From Agrypnia vestita (taxonomy: Eukaryota > Arthropoda > Insecta > Trichoptera > Phryganeidae), in NCBI GenBank assembly GCA_016648135.1, contig JADDOH010002025.1, positions 62,001 through 126,000 of the forward strand: DNA of 64,000 nucleotides, given 5' to 3'. Below the pieces are notes generated by a model that saw only the letters and a list, made by a program, of their open reading frames with translations, did no database searches and was not told where the DNA came from. Below are positions 1-11,785 of this stretch, piece after piece. Positions within the stretch are counted from its first letter, which is position 1. The number at the start of each line of letters is the position of its first letter. The position numbers and the translations under genes are program-made.

Positions 1-1904
1 GTCCTATCAAGGCGGAGGTGTAGGCCGAACTGATTATTTCTTCCGAGGTCGTAAATTATATGCACTTTGTTGCAGAGTGTTCACTTCTACGGTAGAGATC
101 ATCAGTGTGCAATATGTACTAATTACATCTTCTGGCTTTTCTGCAACGTTCCTTAAAGGTGGAATCAATGTCGGGAGAACAGGGCGCCAAATACATGACA
201 GTTGTAACTGTCATCTGTCATCTCTATTGAAATTAGGATGTTTGTATATTTAAATGGACTCTCTTATTAATCTAGGTATATGGTGCGATTCTGTTGATAA
301 GATTTTTGTCTTGTCAAATCTGATGAAATGACTGAGAATCCCTTTGGATGCATGTTCGCAGATTGCCGATTTATTGGAGTTATTATTTTCAATTGCCCCA
401 ATATGTTCCTTCAAACGTATAGTGATATTGCATTTGGTTTATTCTATACAGAATGCTCCTTAATCATTCTCCAACGTGTACAAATTAAGTCTTTAAAATT
501 CGCCGTCTTGTGTCCCACTTCACAAATTTTGCTCCTCAGTTCATCAGTTAGATGGATTCGAATCTACCAACCGAGTAGTAAAAACAGAATAGATGTTTGT
601 AATATAATGTTTGTCTAAGTTTTCAGAAAAAAAATGGTTATATGCATGAAAGATTTTGGTTGACATTCGAGTCTCGTTACATTGGCGTTTTGTCACATCG
701 ATAGGTCCCGTCAATCTCAAACGACAATTTCTTATTTTATCTCACGATCGAAATCCGGTGCTCAGATTTAACTCGTCCTGTTTCATTCCATGGACACTAG
801 CCATATAAGTTATCTAAATCTAATCAAAATATAATAATTTCGCTGTCTATACGCAACTTGCTGGAATGACAACTTTAGATAATTTTAGAGTGACAGGTAA
901 TCAGCGTGGGGCTCATTAAGCAGGGGTCGTTTTTAATTAATTATTATTTCCCGTGATTTTTCACGAGTTAACGGCTATTATTAAATATTCTTGTTAAATT
1001 TTCAATGATTTTATAAACACGCATCACTACACAACAACAGTCGTCGATGGATAAATGTGTTATTCGTGAATCCTTCTAGAACACTACATTTTGTCACATG
1101 GCTATATTTATCTTCTTTTGAAAAGTGATACCCAGTAATTACGCTTTGCTCATTTTTAAGTGAAAAATACTTGTACATCACTCTGTTACAAAACGCTTGT
1201 TGAAAATTTTCCTTTGAAAAACCTATTTTACAAACTATACACTTCGTTATATGAGTTACAAGTTTAGCAACAAAGTTTTTATCGTTAATTTTTTTTCATT
1301 TTTATTTACCTGTCTAACAGGTATGCCTCGTAAAGGCTTTCTACATCTTAATGAACTCTTCTCAGACTTCAATAATTCCTCAGTATTGACATTCTGTCAG
1401 TCGTAAACAATATTAAATCTGCCTAGTAAAAGAGGTATTAACCCTTCAGAACCAAGTTTTTTAAAAAAAACATTCTCCATATAAATGAGAGACCGTATTG
1501 GAATACAATTTTTTGGAAAATTAGACCACTAGAATTGACACTAGACAAGGACCGAGTATCTTGTAATAGACGTCATTTTATAACCTAATTTATATTACTT
1601 CAAAAATGCTGCGTCAACATCCACGTACTATTTATACTTAGCCAAGATACATAAAATCTCATATGACTCCGAATACCTATAATATGTCGCCAGATGACCT
1701 TGCAGTTATGTGCCACGTCATACATCATTTAATACATTTTCAACATCCAGTCGATTTTTTCGCCGTATATTTACCATTGTCCTGCAGTCAATACATTTAA
1801 ATATGTACTTAATACTGTACTTAGCTTTAATTTCCAAGAAATAAATCCAAATAAAATATATGTGTAAAATGCTTACCGCAATTATTCATATTGATCATTA
1901 ATCT
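1..1904. other. No gene recognised; AT-rich non-coding DNA
   Basis: I see only short chance reading frames here, none with a recognisable protein motif. The base composition is AT-rich with homopolymer runs. It ends where a LINE fragment begins. Confidence 0.6.
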
Positions 1905-2560
1905 TCACAAGGATTTAACATGAACATCTCCGTAGATATGACTAAGAGCATGGTGACATCGAAACAGCCAGTACGATGCAAGCTTGCAATTGATGATAAA
2001 ACAATAGAGCAAGTAATAGGTTTCAAGTAATTGGGTGTCGAGATATCCAGCAGTAACGACTTTTACGAAGAAGTAAGAGAGCAAGCAAACAAAGCCGCAA
2101 ATGTTGCTGGATGCTTGAGAAATGCTGTCTGGAGAAACGACCACATGCTCAAGGAGAGCATAGTGAAAATATATAAGACCTGTCTGTGTCCGCCCAATCA
2201 TGACATACGGTATTGAGACAAGAGCTGACTGCCAGAACTAAAAATCTCCTAAGAACAACTGAGATAAAGAGTCTCTCGGCCCATTGCCTGACTGACAATC
2301 CGAGACCGAGTGAGGAATTCCGAAATACGAAGGACTTGCGACGTCGAGGATATTGTCCGATGGGGAAGATCTAGAAGACGTTACTGGAGAGATCATGTGG
2401 AGAGAGCTTGTTCTGAGAGAGTAGTTTGCGTAACAGCGCACCAGACTCCCTGGAAGACCGCATAAAAGATGGCGAGATAGCTGGACAGCTGTGTCCCAGG
2501 AACAGGCTCCGAGCAATGACGCAGTCCTAGATAAAGCAGAAGAAGAAGAAGATCATTAAT
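1905..2560 (+). pseudogene. LINE (RTE-like) reverse transcriptase C-terminal fragment, 5'-truncated
   Basis: Reading from 1917 gives MNISVDMTKSMVTSKQPVRC, then an in-frame stop at about 2028 after GFK, then LGVEISSSNDFYEEVREQAN, KAANVAGCLRNAVW and KIYKTCLCP. This matches the stretch after the polymerase core in RTE-type and similar insect non-LTR elements, where an 'LGVEIS' block follows the thumb. A decayed downstream part keeps the PGRP-KRW-DSW block typical of the protein's end (about 2449-2485), and the copy ends in a GAA-rich tail near 2540-2555. Several stops and frameshifts make it a dead copy. The polymerase core and endonuclease are missing, as expected for 5'-truncated target-primed insertions. 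The clade assignment is from recognition, not a tree. Confidence 0.75.
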
Positions 2561-2765
2561 CAGAAATTAAATATTTGCCTGATACACACACACACACCTG
2601 ATATTTAACTTTCTGCAATCATATTATAGCCTATACTATCCAACATTTTTACCGTTGGATTTTAAGAAACAAAATTAGAGTTTTCGAATAAAACTTATTC
2701 TAGATCCTCTTGAAATATCACGAACAAGACTCAAACACGACGTGTCATTTAGTCTTCTAAATGTA

Positions 2766-3345
2766 CAGGGTGAGGCGGAGCAACTTGCTTATTTGAATTA
2801 GGCACCCCAAAGCGATGGTTGCTCATAATAAAGTGGGGGGTAGGTACATTCGAGAGGGCGGGCATAAAGTTGTAGCTCCACTTAGTTTAGTAAGCATCAA
2901 GGAGTGGACAAAGGTGGAACGCGCGTTCGCTGTCGGGGAATACTTTCTTAACGTCGCTCAATCATCACCACGCAACGTGCATTCCGTTTGTTTACAATGT
3001 AATTACATTAACTTGTTTAAAACAATCGTCCACTCCAATATATAGTCTACATTCACTTGTTTACAATGATAGTAATAGGTCTCTGGCTCACCTGAAGAAA
3101 AACATTCGTCAAGCCATCGCCAATATACCCGCCGATATGCTGAAAAAAGTTGAACGAAACTTACGAGCTCAATTAATGCAGTGCATTGATAATAATGGAC
3201 GCCATCCGCCTGACAATATCTTTAAAACTATTTAAATATAAAATTTGAATATTGTACTAGATGCTGTTCAAAAAATTAAAAATATATCTGCATTAATTTT
3301 TATTAATTGAATTTTTAAATATTAAAAATGCTCTGCCCCACCCTG
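2766..3345 (+). mobile_element. Internally deleted Tc1/mariner-like DNA transposon with terminal inverted repeats
   Basis: The ends are inverted repeats: CAGGGTGAGGCGGAGCA on the left and, read on minus from the right, CAGGGTGGGGCAGAGCA. The left flank is TA; the right flank is TT, so the expected TA duplication is not intact. Inside, a frame near 2908 reads KEWTKVERAFAVGEYF, like the N-terminal helix-turn-helix start of this transposase group. The frame at about 3080-3232 reads LKKNIRQAIANIPADMLKKV and then RAQLMQCIDNNGRHPPDNIF, the usual C-terminal end of the same protein. The catalytic DDE/DDD core is absent, so the copy is a non-autonomous deletion derivative. Confidence 0.8.
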
Positions 3346-4189
3346 TTATAATAAATGAAATTGGCAAAATTGAAGATGGCAACACTCTCTCGTACAAAGT
3401 TATCCACTTTGTGCGTCGCATCATTGCAAATCGATAAATGCGCCTGGCGTCTAATGTTACTTTAAAATGATATTAATGAATGCTGATTAAACCATAAATG
3501 AGCCAAATATGCCTAGAACGGTTGCGAGCATTCGTTAATACCTCGGCGCAGCCTCCTAATTGCTCTTATCTCGGATCACCTTCATATCTGTGTAATCGTT
3601 AATTACGGCCAATGTTACGGCACAGCTCCCGAGTACAAGAGATCCAATAAAGAACGAGCATCAATGAACACGATGTTCACTCGTGTACAAAAAAAATTTG
3701 GCAAAATTTTTAAACCAAATTTAAAAACTAACTTACCGTTACCAACCAATCCGAGCCATTTTTCAAATAGAATATATGTGTAAATAATGTTCTATAAATT
3801 AATTATATTTATATAGGTCAATCAATGTATCACACCATATAATATGTGTATAAAAGAAATGGCAGTAATATTACAAAAAAATTAAATGCAGCAATCGAGA
3901 ATTTCTAATTTATAATGCACTGAATTCGATATTTTATAGGAAACAGCCTATAAATTTAAAAAAAATGTATTTTGGAGGGGATATATACATAAAGTCTAGA
4001 ATACGGTACATTTTCTGCATTCAAAACATTTTTCATTTTTTTGGATGTTGCTGCCATTGCTTTTATACCCCACATGTTGTTACTACCAGTGAAAACTTTT
4101 ATTTGACTTTAATGTGTACCATTCTTTCTATTTATGTAATTATTGTTAGATGATGGTTCTGTGAATAAATAAATTAAATAAAAATAAAT
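3346..4189. other. No gene recognised; includes a moderately GC-rich stretch at 3500-3660
   Basis: No coding signal. The 3500-3660 segment has higher GC than its surroundings and no visible repeat relatives in the window; it could be unique conserved DNA, but that is only a guess. Confidence 0.4.
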
Positions 4190-4335
4190 TACTCCAATTC
4201 CCCTCAGGGGTGAACAGAGAGGATAGAACGCCACATTAATATATATATATATATTGGCACACCACTTATATTTTGCTTATATTCGTATATATCGTCATGC
4301 ATGCTCTACGATTGTTGAAGCATTTAACAGGGCCA
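4190..4335 (-). repeat. Dispersed repeat, probable LINE 3' untranslated fragment (copy 1 of 3)
   Basis: It shares a block (GGATAGAACGCCACA region, then ATGCATGCTC and a GTTGAAG block) with 34395-34565 and, more weakly, 8395-8480. The arrangement suggests a 3' untranslated region read on minus. A short TA run interrupts it near 4238-4255. No coding part is attached. Confidence 0.4.
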
Positions 4336-4394
4336 TTCTCCGATATTTATTTGCCATATTCGCGGACTCTTTTTGTTCCTGCTGTCTTCAACAA

Positions 4395-5505
4395 ATTATT
4401 ATTTATTTATTAATTAACGCCCTATAGGGCTTTTACAACAGATAGATAATTGTACATTAACAGAATATATAGTTTAAATAGAAAAAAACAGTAACATGTA
4501 AACATAATAATGACATAAAAAGAAAAGAAAATACTTAAAATGTAGATACAAATATATAAAGATATATATAATATAAATGAAAAAGCAAGTATATAAAAAG
4601 CAGAAGCATAAGAGAAACTTAATACAATAGAAATTTAAAAACAAAAAAGTAATTATGTAGAGTGAAAAGCAAGTATATAAAAAGCAGAAGCATAAAAAAA
4701 ACATAATATAATAGAAATTTAAAAACAAAAAAGTAATAATGTAGAGTGAAAAGATATAGCACAAGCTTTGAAAGTCATATTATAATAAAAAATATACATA
4801 CAAATGCAAATCAATTATTTAAGTTCAATTCGACAAATACTAGTAATCTTTCAATACACCTTTTAATATATGTTTGAATAATATACAGTTATTAGCAAAG
4901 ACGTCCAGTCGCTCGTATCTGTTTGCTAGTCTAGGAAGCCTTTGCAGTGGAGAATTAAAGATATAGTTATTAGATGCAGTTTTCACGGCAAAATCTGCAT
5001 GACTTTTAGTTATGCGAGACGGAACACGCAAGCAGATACCTGCTAGTAGTTGAGGACAGTCGATAATAGGTACCATTTATTAGTTTTGTGTAAAAAAAGA
5101 AAGTCCGTCACTATTCTTCTAGTCTCTAGTTTATCAAGACTGCTAAAAGATTTAAGAATATTGTAATCGATATTACTTGAAGGTATGTTAAGTTTATAAT
5201 TGATAAATCTATGAAACTTATTTTGGACTTTCTCTATATTACTCATGTGAACTGTATAATGAGGGCTTCATACAACTGTATTAAATTCTAGTATTGGTCG
5301 AATCAGGGTCTTAAATAATAATATGAAAGTTTCAATTTTCTTGAAATCTTTGCTTAACCTAAGTAAGAAACCTAAAGTTCTTAATCCTCTATCAACTGTT
5401 GAGTTAAAATGAGGATCTAAAGAAAACTTTTTGTCAACAATTAGGCCTAGATCTCTTATTTCATCTACCACAATCAAAACTTTTCCATCAATAAATGCCA
5501 CGTAT
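4395..5505 (-). pseudogene. 5'-truncated LINE copy, same family as the 49.5-52.9 kb element
   Basis: On minus the translated pieces run in order: VVDEIRDLGLIVDKKFSLDP (about 5480-5420), GLRTLGFLLRLSKDFKKI, then KVQNKFHRFINYKLNIPSSN (5235-5170), LDKLETRRIVTDFLFLHK, and IDCPQLLAGICLRVPSRITK to LKDY (5060-4840). Each piece has a close counterpart in the C-terminal 150 codons of the larger element, so this is a second copy that kept only the post-polymerase region. Frameshifts separate the pieces. The 3' untranslated region is AT-rich, carries a tandem duplication (4581-4748) and ends in an ATTATTTATTTATT stretch (4397-4412), the complement of the AATAA-type tail at the larger copy. Confidence 0.85.
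4581..4748. repeat. 84-bp tandem duplication in the LINE 3' untranslated region
   Basis: Two adjacent copies, 4581-4664 and 4665-4748, each begin AAAAGCAAGTATATAAAAAG and end near GTAGAGTG, with a few substitutions between them. A third unit begins but is not completed. Confidence 0.85.
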
Positions 5506-5514
5506 ATTTTTTAA

Positions 5515-5840
5515 CCATTTTTTCCTCGCTCATACGTTCCACTTGACGAAATTATCTTATAGATACTTTCTTTATTCTATCTACAACGCTACTGCCAGCA
5601 TTATAATTACTTCTTATTCTTCAGTCAATCGATCAAAGATTTTCCACACATGAGCCTTAGCGACCGAACCTCCACCGCATCAGTCTACTTTCATTATTTT
5701 TTTTAACAATTCTAGGCTTTACTTCTATGTGCCAAAGTTAGCACCAGGACTTCATTATTTACCACTAGTATTATTTCCTTTGACTAATGCTTATCAGCCA
5801 TAATGGCATTCAGAGCGCCATTTACTTTATTTCTTATTTA
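5515..5840 (-). pseudogene. Decayed LINE fragment, second family (related to 57095-57500)
   Basis: On + it shows the run CCTCGCTCATACGTTC, CTTTCTTTATTCT, then a GCATTATAATT block, a TCAGTCTACTTTCATTA block and a GGCATTCAGAGCGCCATTTA block. The same blocks occur in the same order and spacing at 57160-57500, where minus-strand translation gives clear LINE text (GHIECMSEERIIKKIF). It directly abuts the other LINE fragment at about 5510, so two unrelated insertions sit side by side. Too decayed for a continuous frame. Confidence 0.65.
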
Positions 5841-5849
5841 CTAAAAAAT

Positions 5850-7750
5850 CGTTTTCCCCGTAGTAACCACACTCCTTTGATTTGATCACATTCATATTTC
5901 TTCCAAAGGAAGCGCGTCGATTATTGAAACCTCTTCCAGTAACTGATTAACCTAGACAAGTGTTCTATGTAAAACATATATTATTGGTAACATCAACCCC
6001 AGCGTTATCTTAACGTTATTTGATCCATGCTGCCAAACCATCTATTGACCCTTTTTCGTGGTTAAAATCAGCCTTATTTCCATTTATTGACCCCCTTTTC
6101 ATCATTTTCAACTTAAATCAGACTTGTATTCACTCCTAATTTATTCAATCTTTCATCTAGCATAAGTGGATTTACACATTTACACCTAAATGACCGCATT
6201 TTCATTGCATTCAGTCTAGTTTTGTTCATTTTGTGACAGATTTACTTCAGTGGTTTTCTTACTTTGTATACATATAGTAAGCATTACATACAAAGGACCA
6301 AATATAATGCAAAACATAGTATAAATAAAGAAATTTAAATAACAGTGCTAAAAGTTAGATACGAAAAACATAACAAAATACAAAAAGCGACTCTAATTTT
6401 ACACTACTATATATTTTTAATTAAAAATAAATTGTTTATTATTTTATTAGGTCAAATGTAACATGAAACTAAATAAAATTGAAAAATAAAATAAAACAAA
6501 TGAATTAAATTCATTTTTATAATTAAGCACCTTTTACTTTAATTAAAATATTTATATATCTAAGCCCACGAGACATAGTAAAAATAAACGTTACCTAATT
6601 CTGACTACAAACCTACATTTGGGCAGAGATTCATTAAATTGTATAAAATTGTCTTCTAAATTTGTAATAGGCTGCCAATTGAAATAAAAGACGCAACAAT
6701 GAGGATAATATTGATGAATTATACTATAAAATGCATACAAGTATTAGGCAACTAAAATGTAAAAAAAAAGGAACTAAATACCAATATTACTTAATTCTTC
6801 TTCATCTTTCTGTTCTTCATCTGTTCAACTATGTTGGCTATGAGAAGTCTAAGATTCAAGATCACGATTTCACTGGATATCTCATTACATGTCCGAGATA
6901 TTATAGTTTTTGGATTCTTACTATTTTAATTACTTATTTTCATTCATTCAATTCATTAACAAATTACTGAATAATAAATAAAATAAAATAGTAATGAAAA
7001 AAATAATGTTGCATATCATTCCCACCTCTATACAGGATCATACTACGTAAATAAACAAATAAATTAAATAAATAAACAATGTCGTTTCTAAAAGGGTAAA
7101 TATTTTGAATACTTAAACACGTTGCTTTTAGAATAAGATTAACTAACTTAAATATACATTCATTTTCAGGCACCTCTTTTGAGTTTTATTTTTAATGAAA
7201 ATTCCGAAAAGAATTTACTCTTGGAGTTTTTCATGCCATACGCCCCCATAAAAATGAAACCTCCTGAAAATTTTTATTTAAAACTTGAGTGTCGGAATTA
7301 TTATTTTTCAAAAGCTTCTAGTATAATACAACAAAACCTGTTTAAACATGTAAAATTGATCATTTTTAATATAATGATTATTTTTTTAAAATTGTAAATA
7401 TTAATTAAGCTGCGGTTAAAAAGCTCATTTAATGTAAAATCTGGAAGCAAAAGTTTAATTAAATAAATTGCGTGTCATCTGTTGATTTAAAAATTACATC
7501 CTGTAGAAACTTGTGAAACCAGTGTGGTAATGGAACACTGTGCGTATCTCCTTTAAATTTTTAATTACTTTATTATCGTTACCCGCGTAAGTACAGAATT
7601 AAGTATACATATAATACTCGCATATCACGTGAGCATTAAAATAAATATATTTACATTCATGAGCATTTCTGTAAACTTGCAAGAATATATTTTTTCCTTA
7701 ATTATTTACTCAAAGATATTTTTTTCTAAGCGTAGGTACCTACATCAAAC
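5850..7750. other. No gene recognised; AT-rich
   Basis: Only short chance frames of 60-80 codons, biased to AT-rich codons, with no motif. Confidence 0.55.
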
Positions 7751-7751
7751 G

Positions 7752-7900
7752 CGTTTGCTTGTCCGTTGGTAAAAACACTTGCCTAGTGATTTCGTGGGCA
7801 TGTGTTCGAGTCATGTCCCAGGAGGCCGTCAAGTTAATCTAATTTTCACAACAAAGGTAAAGCGTAGTTTTAAAATATAATATTTAAAATAAAATATTTA
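7752..7900 (+). repeat. tRNA-derived SINE head, decayed
   Basis: TTGGTAAAAACACTTGCCTA resembles a pol III A box with its flank, and TGTTCGAGTCATGTCCC resembles a B box. It continues CAGGAGGCCGTCAAGTTAAT, parallel to the CAGGAGACCATCAACTTCTC after the head of the SINE at 14622-14795 and the CAGGACACCAGCAGATTAAT at 43584-43775. An AT-rich tail follows. Confidence 0.55.
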
Positions 7901-8394
7901 TTTGAAATGTATTCGACGTACACACTCTATTAATTAAATAATTATACAACATTTCAATATTTAATTGATCTATTGAGCAACCAAACTGATCAGAAGAAGA
8001 TATGGTTATTTTGTCTTGCGGAAATATATTACATACATTAAAAAAAAAAAAAAAAATAAAGTGAATTCATCTTCGCTTTATTTTCAAATCTCTTTATTGG
8101 AAGCTCGGGCCTCGAAATTCGTGCTAAAAGTTTTTTTTTATTCGACCATTGTGAAGGAGTATTTTTTTAATAATTAAAATTCATCCCCTTTTTGTTAACA
8201 ACCAGGAAGAAGGCATCTTGTTTTTATTGACCAAACAAAATTAAACATGCTGAATTATTTCCCAAAAAACAACCCAATTTTTTTTTGGTTATTTATCATA
8301 TAATTCTTAGATTTTCATGAAATACATGCCTTATTTGTTAATATTTCTTAATAAGTTAAATACTCAACATTTTTTTTATAAAACTAATTTAGCG
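7901..8394. other. No gene; contains a poly(A) run at about 8037-8056
   Basis: AT-rich, with a roughly 20-base A run that may be the tail of an unrecognised retroposon. Nothing else visible. Confidence 0.45.
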
Positions 8395-8480
8395 TCACGT
8401 CGTTACTCCGCACACCTTTGTTTCCTGGCACACAACTCTTGCCTTTTCACTTTCAAACACCTTCACAGGCACGCTCTTCG
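8395..8480 (-). repeat. Weak third copy of the LINE-3'UTR-like repeat
   Basis: A CCTGGCACACAACTCTTG block followed by CACCTTCACAGGCACGCTC aligns by eye with the CCTGACACACACCTCTTG block of 34395-34565. Short and diverged. Confidence 0.35.
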
Positions 8481-8889
8481 GCTATTGGTCTTTAAAACAA
8501 GGCTGTCTGCCAATATTTAAATTACTTATTAACTCTAGCCACAACTGATTACATAGCATCGATCATTCATTCTGTTAAATTTTCGTAAGGTTAACTTGTC
8601 GGTAGGTACTTGCCCGATATTTCTCGCGGTAATCCACTGGCCCCACACTGGTTTGCGCTACGGTTTTATCGCTGAAATGTCGCACACATTAATCGCCTTG
8701 AATAACTAACCCCGCGTGGCGTGATGCCCTTGTAATTACAGGTATTTCCTTGGTAAATTTTATGATGACTGCCTAGTCGTTTCGAGAGACTTGTGGAGCG
8801 CTTTAGAGATTGTGAGAGACGATTAAAGAACGCTGTTATAAGTATAACCGAATGATAAATTTCGAGAGGATTTGACGGCGCGCAACTTC

Positions 8890-9015
8890 TTTTGGTTTCT
8901 AACATCTCGTGACAATACGTTCCACCATTACGAAACCATTTAGCGACCTTTTCTTTATTCTGTCCACAGACAGTTCTACAATTGCGTCTAATTCGATTAT
9001 TTTTCTGTTTGTCAT
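8890..9015 (-). pseudogene. Possible LINE remnant of the 5.5/57 kb family
   Basis: CCATTTAGCGACC followed by TTTTCTTTATTCTGTCCAC matches the run at 57198-57240 of the better preserved fragment. The minus translation near here (KEKVAKWF) resembles that copy's KKRVLKWL. It lies inside a 136-codon minus frame that I regard as chance. Confidence 0.35.
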
Positions 9016-9025
9016 TCTTATTATA

Positions 9026-9899
9026 CAGGGTGGCCCAAAAGTTACAATACCCTTTAAAATTCAAATAACTTTCCACAATTAACCATTTTTTAAGTTTTAT
9101 TTTTCATTATTAAAGGATTATCATTGGAAATTAATTATGGATAAACTCACGATTGAGCAATGTGTTAAAATAGTTTAATGCTATATAGAAAACAAAACAA
9201 ACGATCAATTTTGCCAAAGCAAAGAGCCTATTCTTGTCATTTTGGGGTTATAAAAACATCAGATAAATAAACTATACTTCGTCTGTTCCGGCGATTTCAA
9301 ATACAGGAGTCTGTGAGTAGTTTACCACCTGCTGGAAGGCCATGTTCAGGGAGGTCACAGGACAGCATTCAACCCAGCAGTTGGAGACGTCCCAAACCTC
9401 GCTACAGAGGATTCAAAGGATGCTGTATGTCAATCCATATAAGATATAGCTAGTGTAGGAACTGATGCTAGCATATTATCAGAATAGATTAGCGTATACT
9501 GTTCAGATCCAAAAATAGGCAAGACAAGAAGCTGATTTCATTCACAATCTCAGTACGGACGACGAAGCCCACTTTCACCTAAACGGATTTGTTAACAAAC
9601 AAAATATGAAATTCTGGGGGACAGAAAATTCAAGAATAGTCCACCAACGTAGTCCGCATCCCGTATAAGTAACAGTTTGGTGTGATATAACTGCAGGAAG
9701 GGTTCTTGAACCGTACTTTTTTGAAGATGAGGTAGAAAATGCGCTAACCATCACTGGCGAAAGGTAACGAGAAATGCTGGAGAATTTCGTGCGGCCTGCA
9801 GTCCTGGATACACCAGAGATATAGTGGAAGCAAGATGGTGCTACTACCCATACAGCTCACCTGACCTCTGAACTCTGTTGTGAATTTCGGGCCACCCTG
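9026..9899 (+). mobile_element. Decayed Tc1/mariner-like transposon, TA duplication and inverted ends intact
   Basis: The ends are perfect 11-bp inverted repeats (CAGGGTGGCCC and its complement), flanked on both sides by TA (9024-9025 and 9900-9901), the target duplication of this superfamily. Inside, shifting frames give DKLTIEQCVKIV near the start, then a PNLATEDSKDAV block, then TDDEAHFHLNGFVNKQNMKF (about 9560-9617, around the first catalytic Asp), VTVWCDITAGR, TGER-REMLENFVRPAVLDTP and finally WKQDGATTHTAHL (about 9827-9865, around the second catalytic Asp). The sequence then jumps to the right terminal repeat, so the third acidic residue and C-terminus are lost. Multiple stops and frameshifts: inactive. 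Confidence 0.85.
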
Positions 9900-9979
9900 T
9901 ATTAACGGTTAAGGGTTGATTTATTTAAAATCAATTTATTTATCTTTATTATAATTTTAGACACATATTCTATTATAAT

Positions 9980-10140
9980 TTCATTTCATGAATTATGAAT
10001 TAAATAATTTCATGAGCGTTTCATGAATTACATAATTTCATGAATTATATAATTTCATGATTTGTATTTAATGAATTACATAATTTCACGAATTACATTT
10101 CATGAAATACATAATTTCATGAATTCAATAATACATTCAT
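9980..10140. repeat. Minisatellite built on TTTCATGAATTACATAA
   Basis: Variants of AATTTCATGAATTACAT recur about seven times over 160 bp with uneven spacing. TCATGA is itself palindromic, so the array can fold on itself. No gene is linked. Confidence 0.75.
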
Positions 10141-10218
10141 ACAGTAAAAACATTTTACTCGCCATAAAGATCTGACGCTCGTGCTTATGGGAGGAATAAT
10201 CAGTTCATTTAATGTAAA

Positions 10219-10500
10219 TTAAAATTGTAATAATAAGGTATTGAGAATATTGAGAAACAATATTAATAAATATATCGTGAAGCTCATAGGAATTTCAGGG
10301 GGTTTTTGATTGAATATTTTTAGTTTATTTTTAAATAACGTAAGGTTTTGATTTTTTTTTCTTTTTTCAGATAATGAATTGAAAGTTTTAATTCCTACAA
10401 TGGAATAATAGTTCTGGACTGCGCTTGTTTTACATTTCGGCATTTTAAAATTTAGAAATGATCTTGTAGACCCAACTTGTAAATACAGCAATTATAAAAA
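10219..10500 (-). pseudogene. LINE C-terminal remnant
   Basis: The minus frame contains TRSFLNFKMPKCKTSAVQNY, then YSIVGIKTFNSLSEK and LTLFKNKLKIF. This is the layout seen at the C-terminal end of many non-LTR reverse transcriptases, where a basic 'P--KT---K-S----G---N-LP' segment precedes an 'FK--LK--L' helix. Only about 60 codons remain. Family not assignable. Confidence 0.55.
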
Positions 10501-10554
10501 ATACAATATTATGAAAAATTACTTCTATTTGATAGCACAAATTAGCTTTGTTTT

Positions 10555-10615
10555 GAAATTATAAGGATATGGATGCGACACGTATGCCGTGTTTTTATCT
10601 CTTTTATTTAATAAA
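10555..10615 (+). repeat. SINE tail fragment
   Basis: GGATGCGACACGTATGCCGT followed by GTTTTTATCTCTTTTATTT matches the 3' part of the SINE at 43584-43775 (ACGACACGTATTTCGTGT, GCATCTCTTTTT). No head is visible. Confidence 0.5.
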
Positions 10616-10670
10616 AAATATAAATAAATAATCCTTATATTTATTTGCTCGTTTTATTTATACACAAATA

Positions 10671-10720
10671 CAAAAACACACACACGCACACACACAGACA
10701 CACATACATATATACGCACT
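10671..10720. repeat. CA-rich microsatellite
   Basis: Interrupted CA/ACAC array with CACACG and CAGACA variants. Confidence 0.85.
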
Positions 10721-11785
10721 AAACACATACCCTGTAATTTTATAGATATTTTTTTAAGCTATCAATAGATGTATGGAGCATATATTTTTTTAAAGTTTCA
10801 ATGTTTTTCTTTGTAAAACATTTTCAAGCATCGAATATATAAAAATAAAAAAAATACTAAAAAAACATTTCTGATTTTACTTATTGAAATGCTTAAAGGT
10901 TAAATTTCAACTAAAATTATTTATAAATAAATGAAATAAATAAAGAAACAAATTAAACCCACGTATTTTGTTACAAACTTATTTCGTTCGCTAAAAAATA
11001 TGCAAATAACATTTTTTCAAACGTCTCAATATTACGACAAAATCCTGAAAAAAATATGCTTCTGGGAAATGCTACAAATAACTTGATTTATGTATGTGAT
11101 AGAATATTTAGTATAATCTCAGAAGTAATACACTTAAGCAAGACGATAAATTCATTTCTCATTTAAATAATTTCTAGGATAAGCCAATTTGACGCCAGAA
11201 AGTTGCCCGCGCAAGACAACATAAACAGTTTTGAATGTTGCCATTCCGTAAATCCGTCCGCGTTTTTATTGACGCAATAAATTCAGCGCCCCCTCGCCGC
11301 CCGCCGAATCATATTTACAAGTATAATTCGGCCGGAAACCGTTAAATATTACAAATTGACTAACTAAACTGTTGTCATTTTGAATTCGTGTTTTTCCTCG
11401 CGACGCTACAAAACAAAACTTGTGAAATCTTAAAAGTTTCATACATTTTCGTTGGCGATGTAAATTTCGTACTTGGTTCTTAATTAACTGCTTTACATTA
11501 TTTTATGAAGGACTTTTCCCACGCTTTTGGAATTTGTTTTGATAAAAATTACGCGACTTCGGATCCCTCGATCGTGTATTTATTATTTAAAACAAATTCA
11601 TTGAATCAATTAGAAATACATACAAAACCATAAAATAAAAACGGTTACCCGGGGAACATTAATTATCGATTTCGGTACGTTAATCATTTAATATTACTAA
11701 TAAACTGAGAGAAATATGAAGACTTTCGTAAATAATACGTCGATTATTCCATTTTCAAAGAGCAATCAACTTTATACAGATACTA
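10721..11785. other. No gene recognised
   Basis: AT-rich. The 11180-11340 segment is richer in GC (a run of GCCCCCTCGCCGCCCGCCG near 11287-11305) and has no repeat relative in the window; possibly unique DNA. Confidence 0.45.

Noticed and set aside
4474..4764. 96-codon minus frame rich in Phe, Tyr, Leu and Ile resembling a membrane protein
   Set aside because: It is a translation of the AT-rich, tandemly duplicated LINE 3' untranslated region.
8666..9076. 136-codon minus-strand frame
   Set aside because: It has no recognisable domain, runs across the edge of a transposon (9026) and contains a likely LINE remnant in part; best explained as chance.
9980..10140. CRISPR array
   Set aside because: Repeats are short, uneven and without unique spacers of fixed length; it is a eukaryotic minisatellite.
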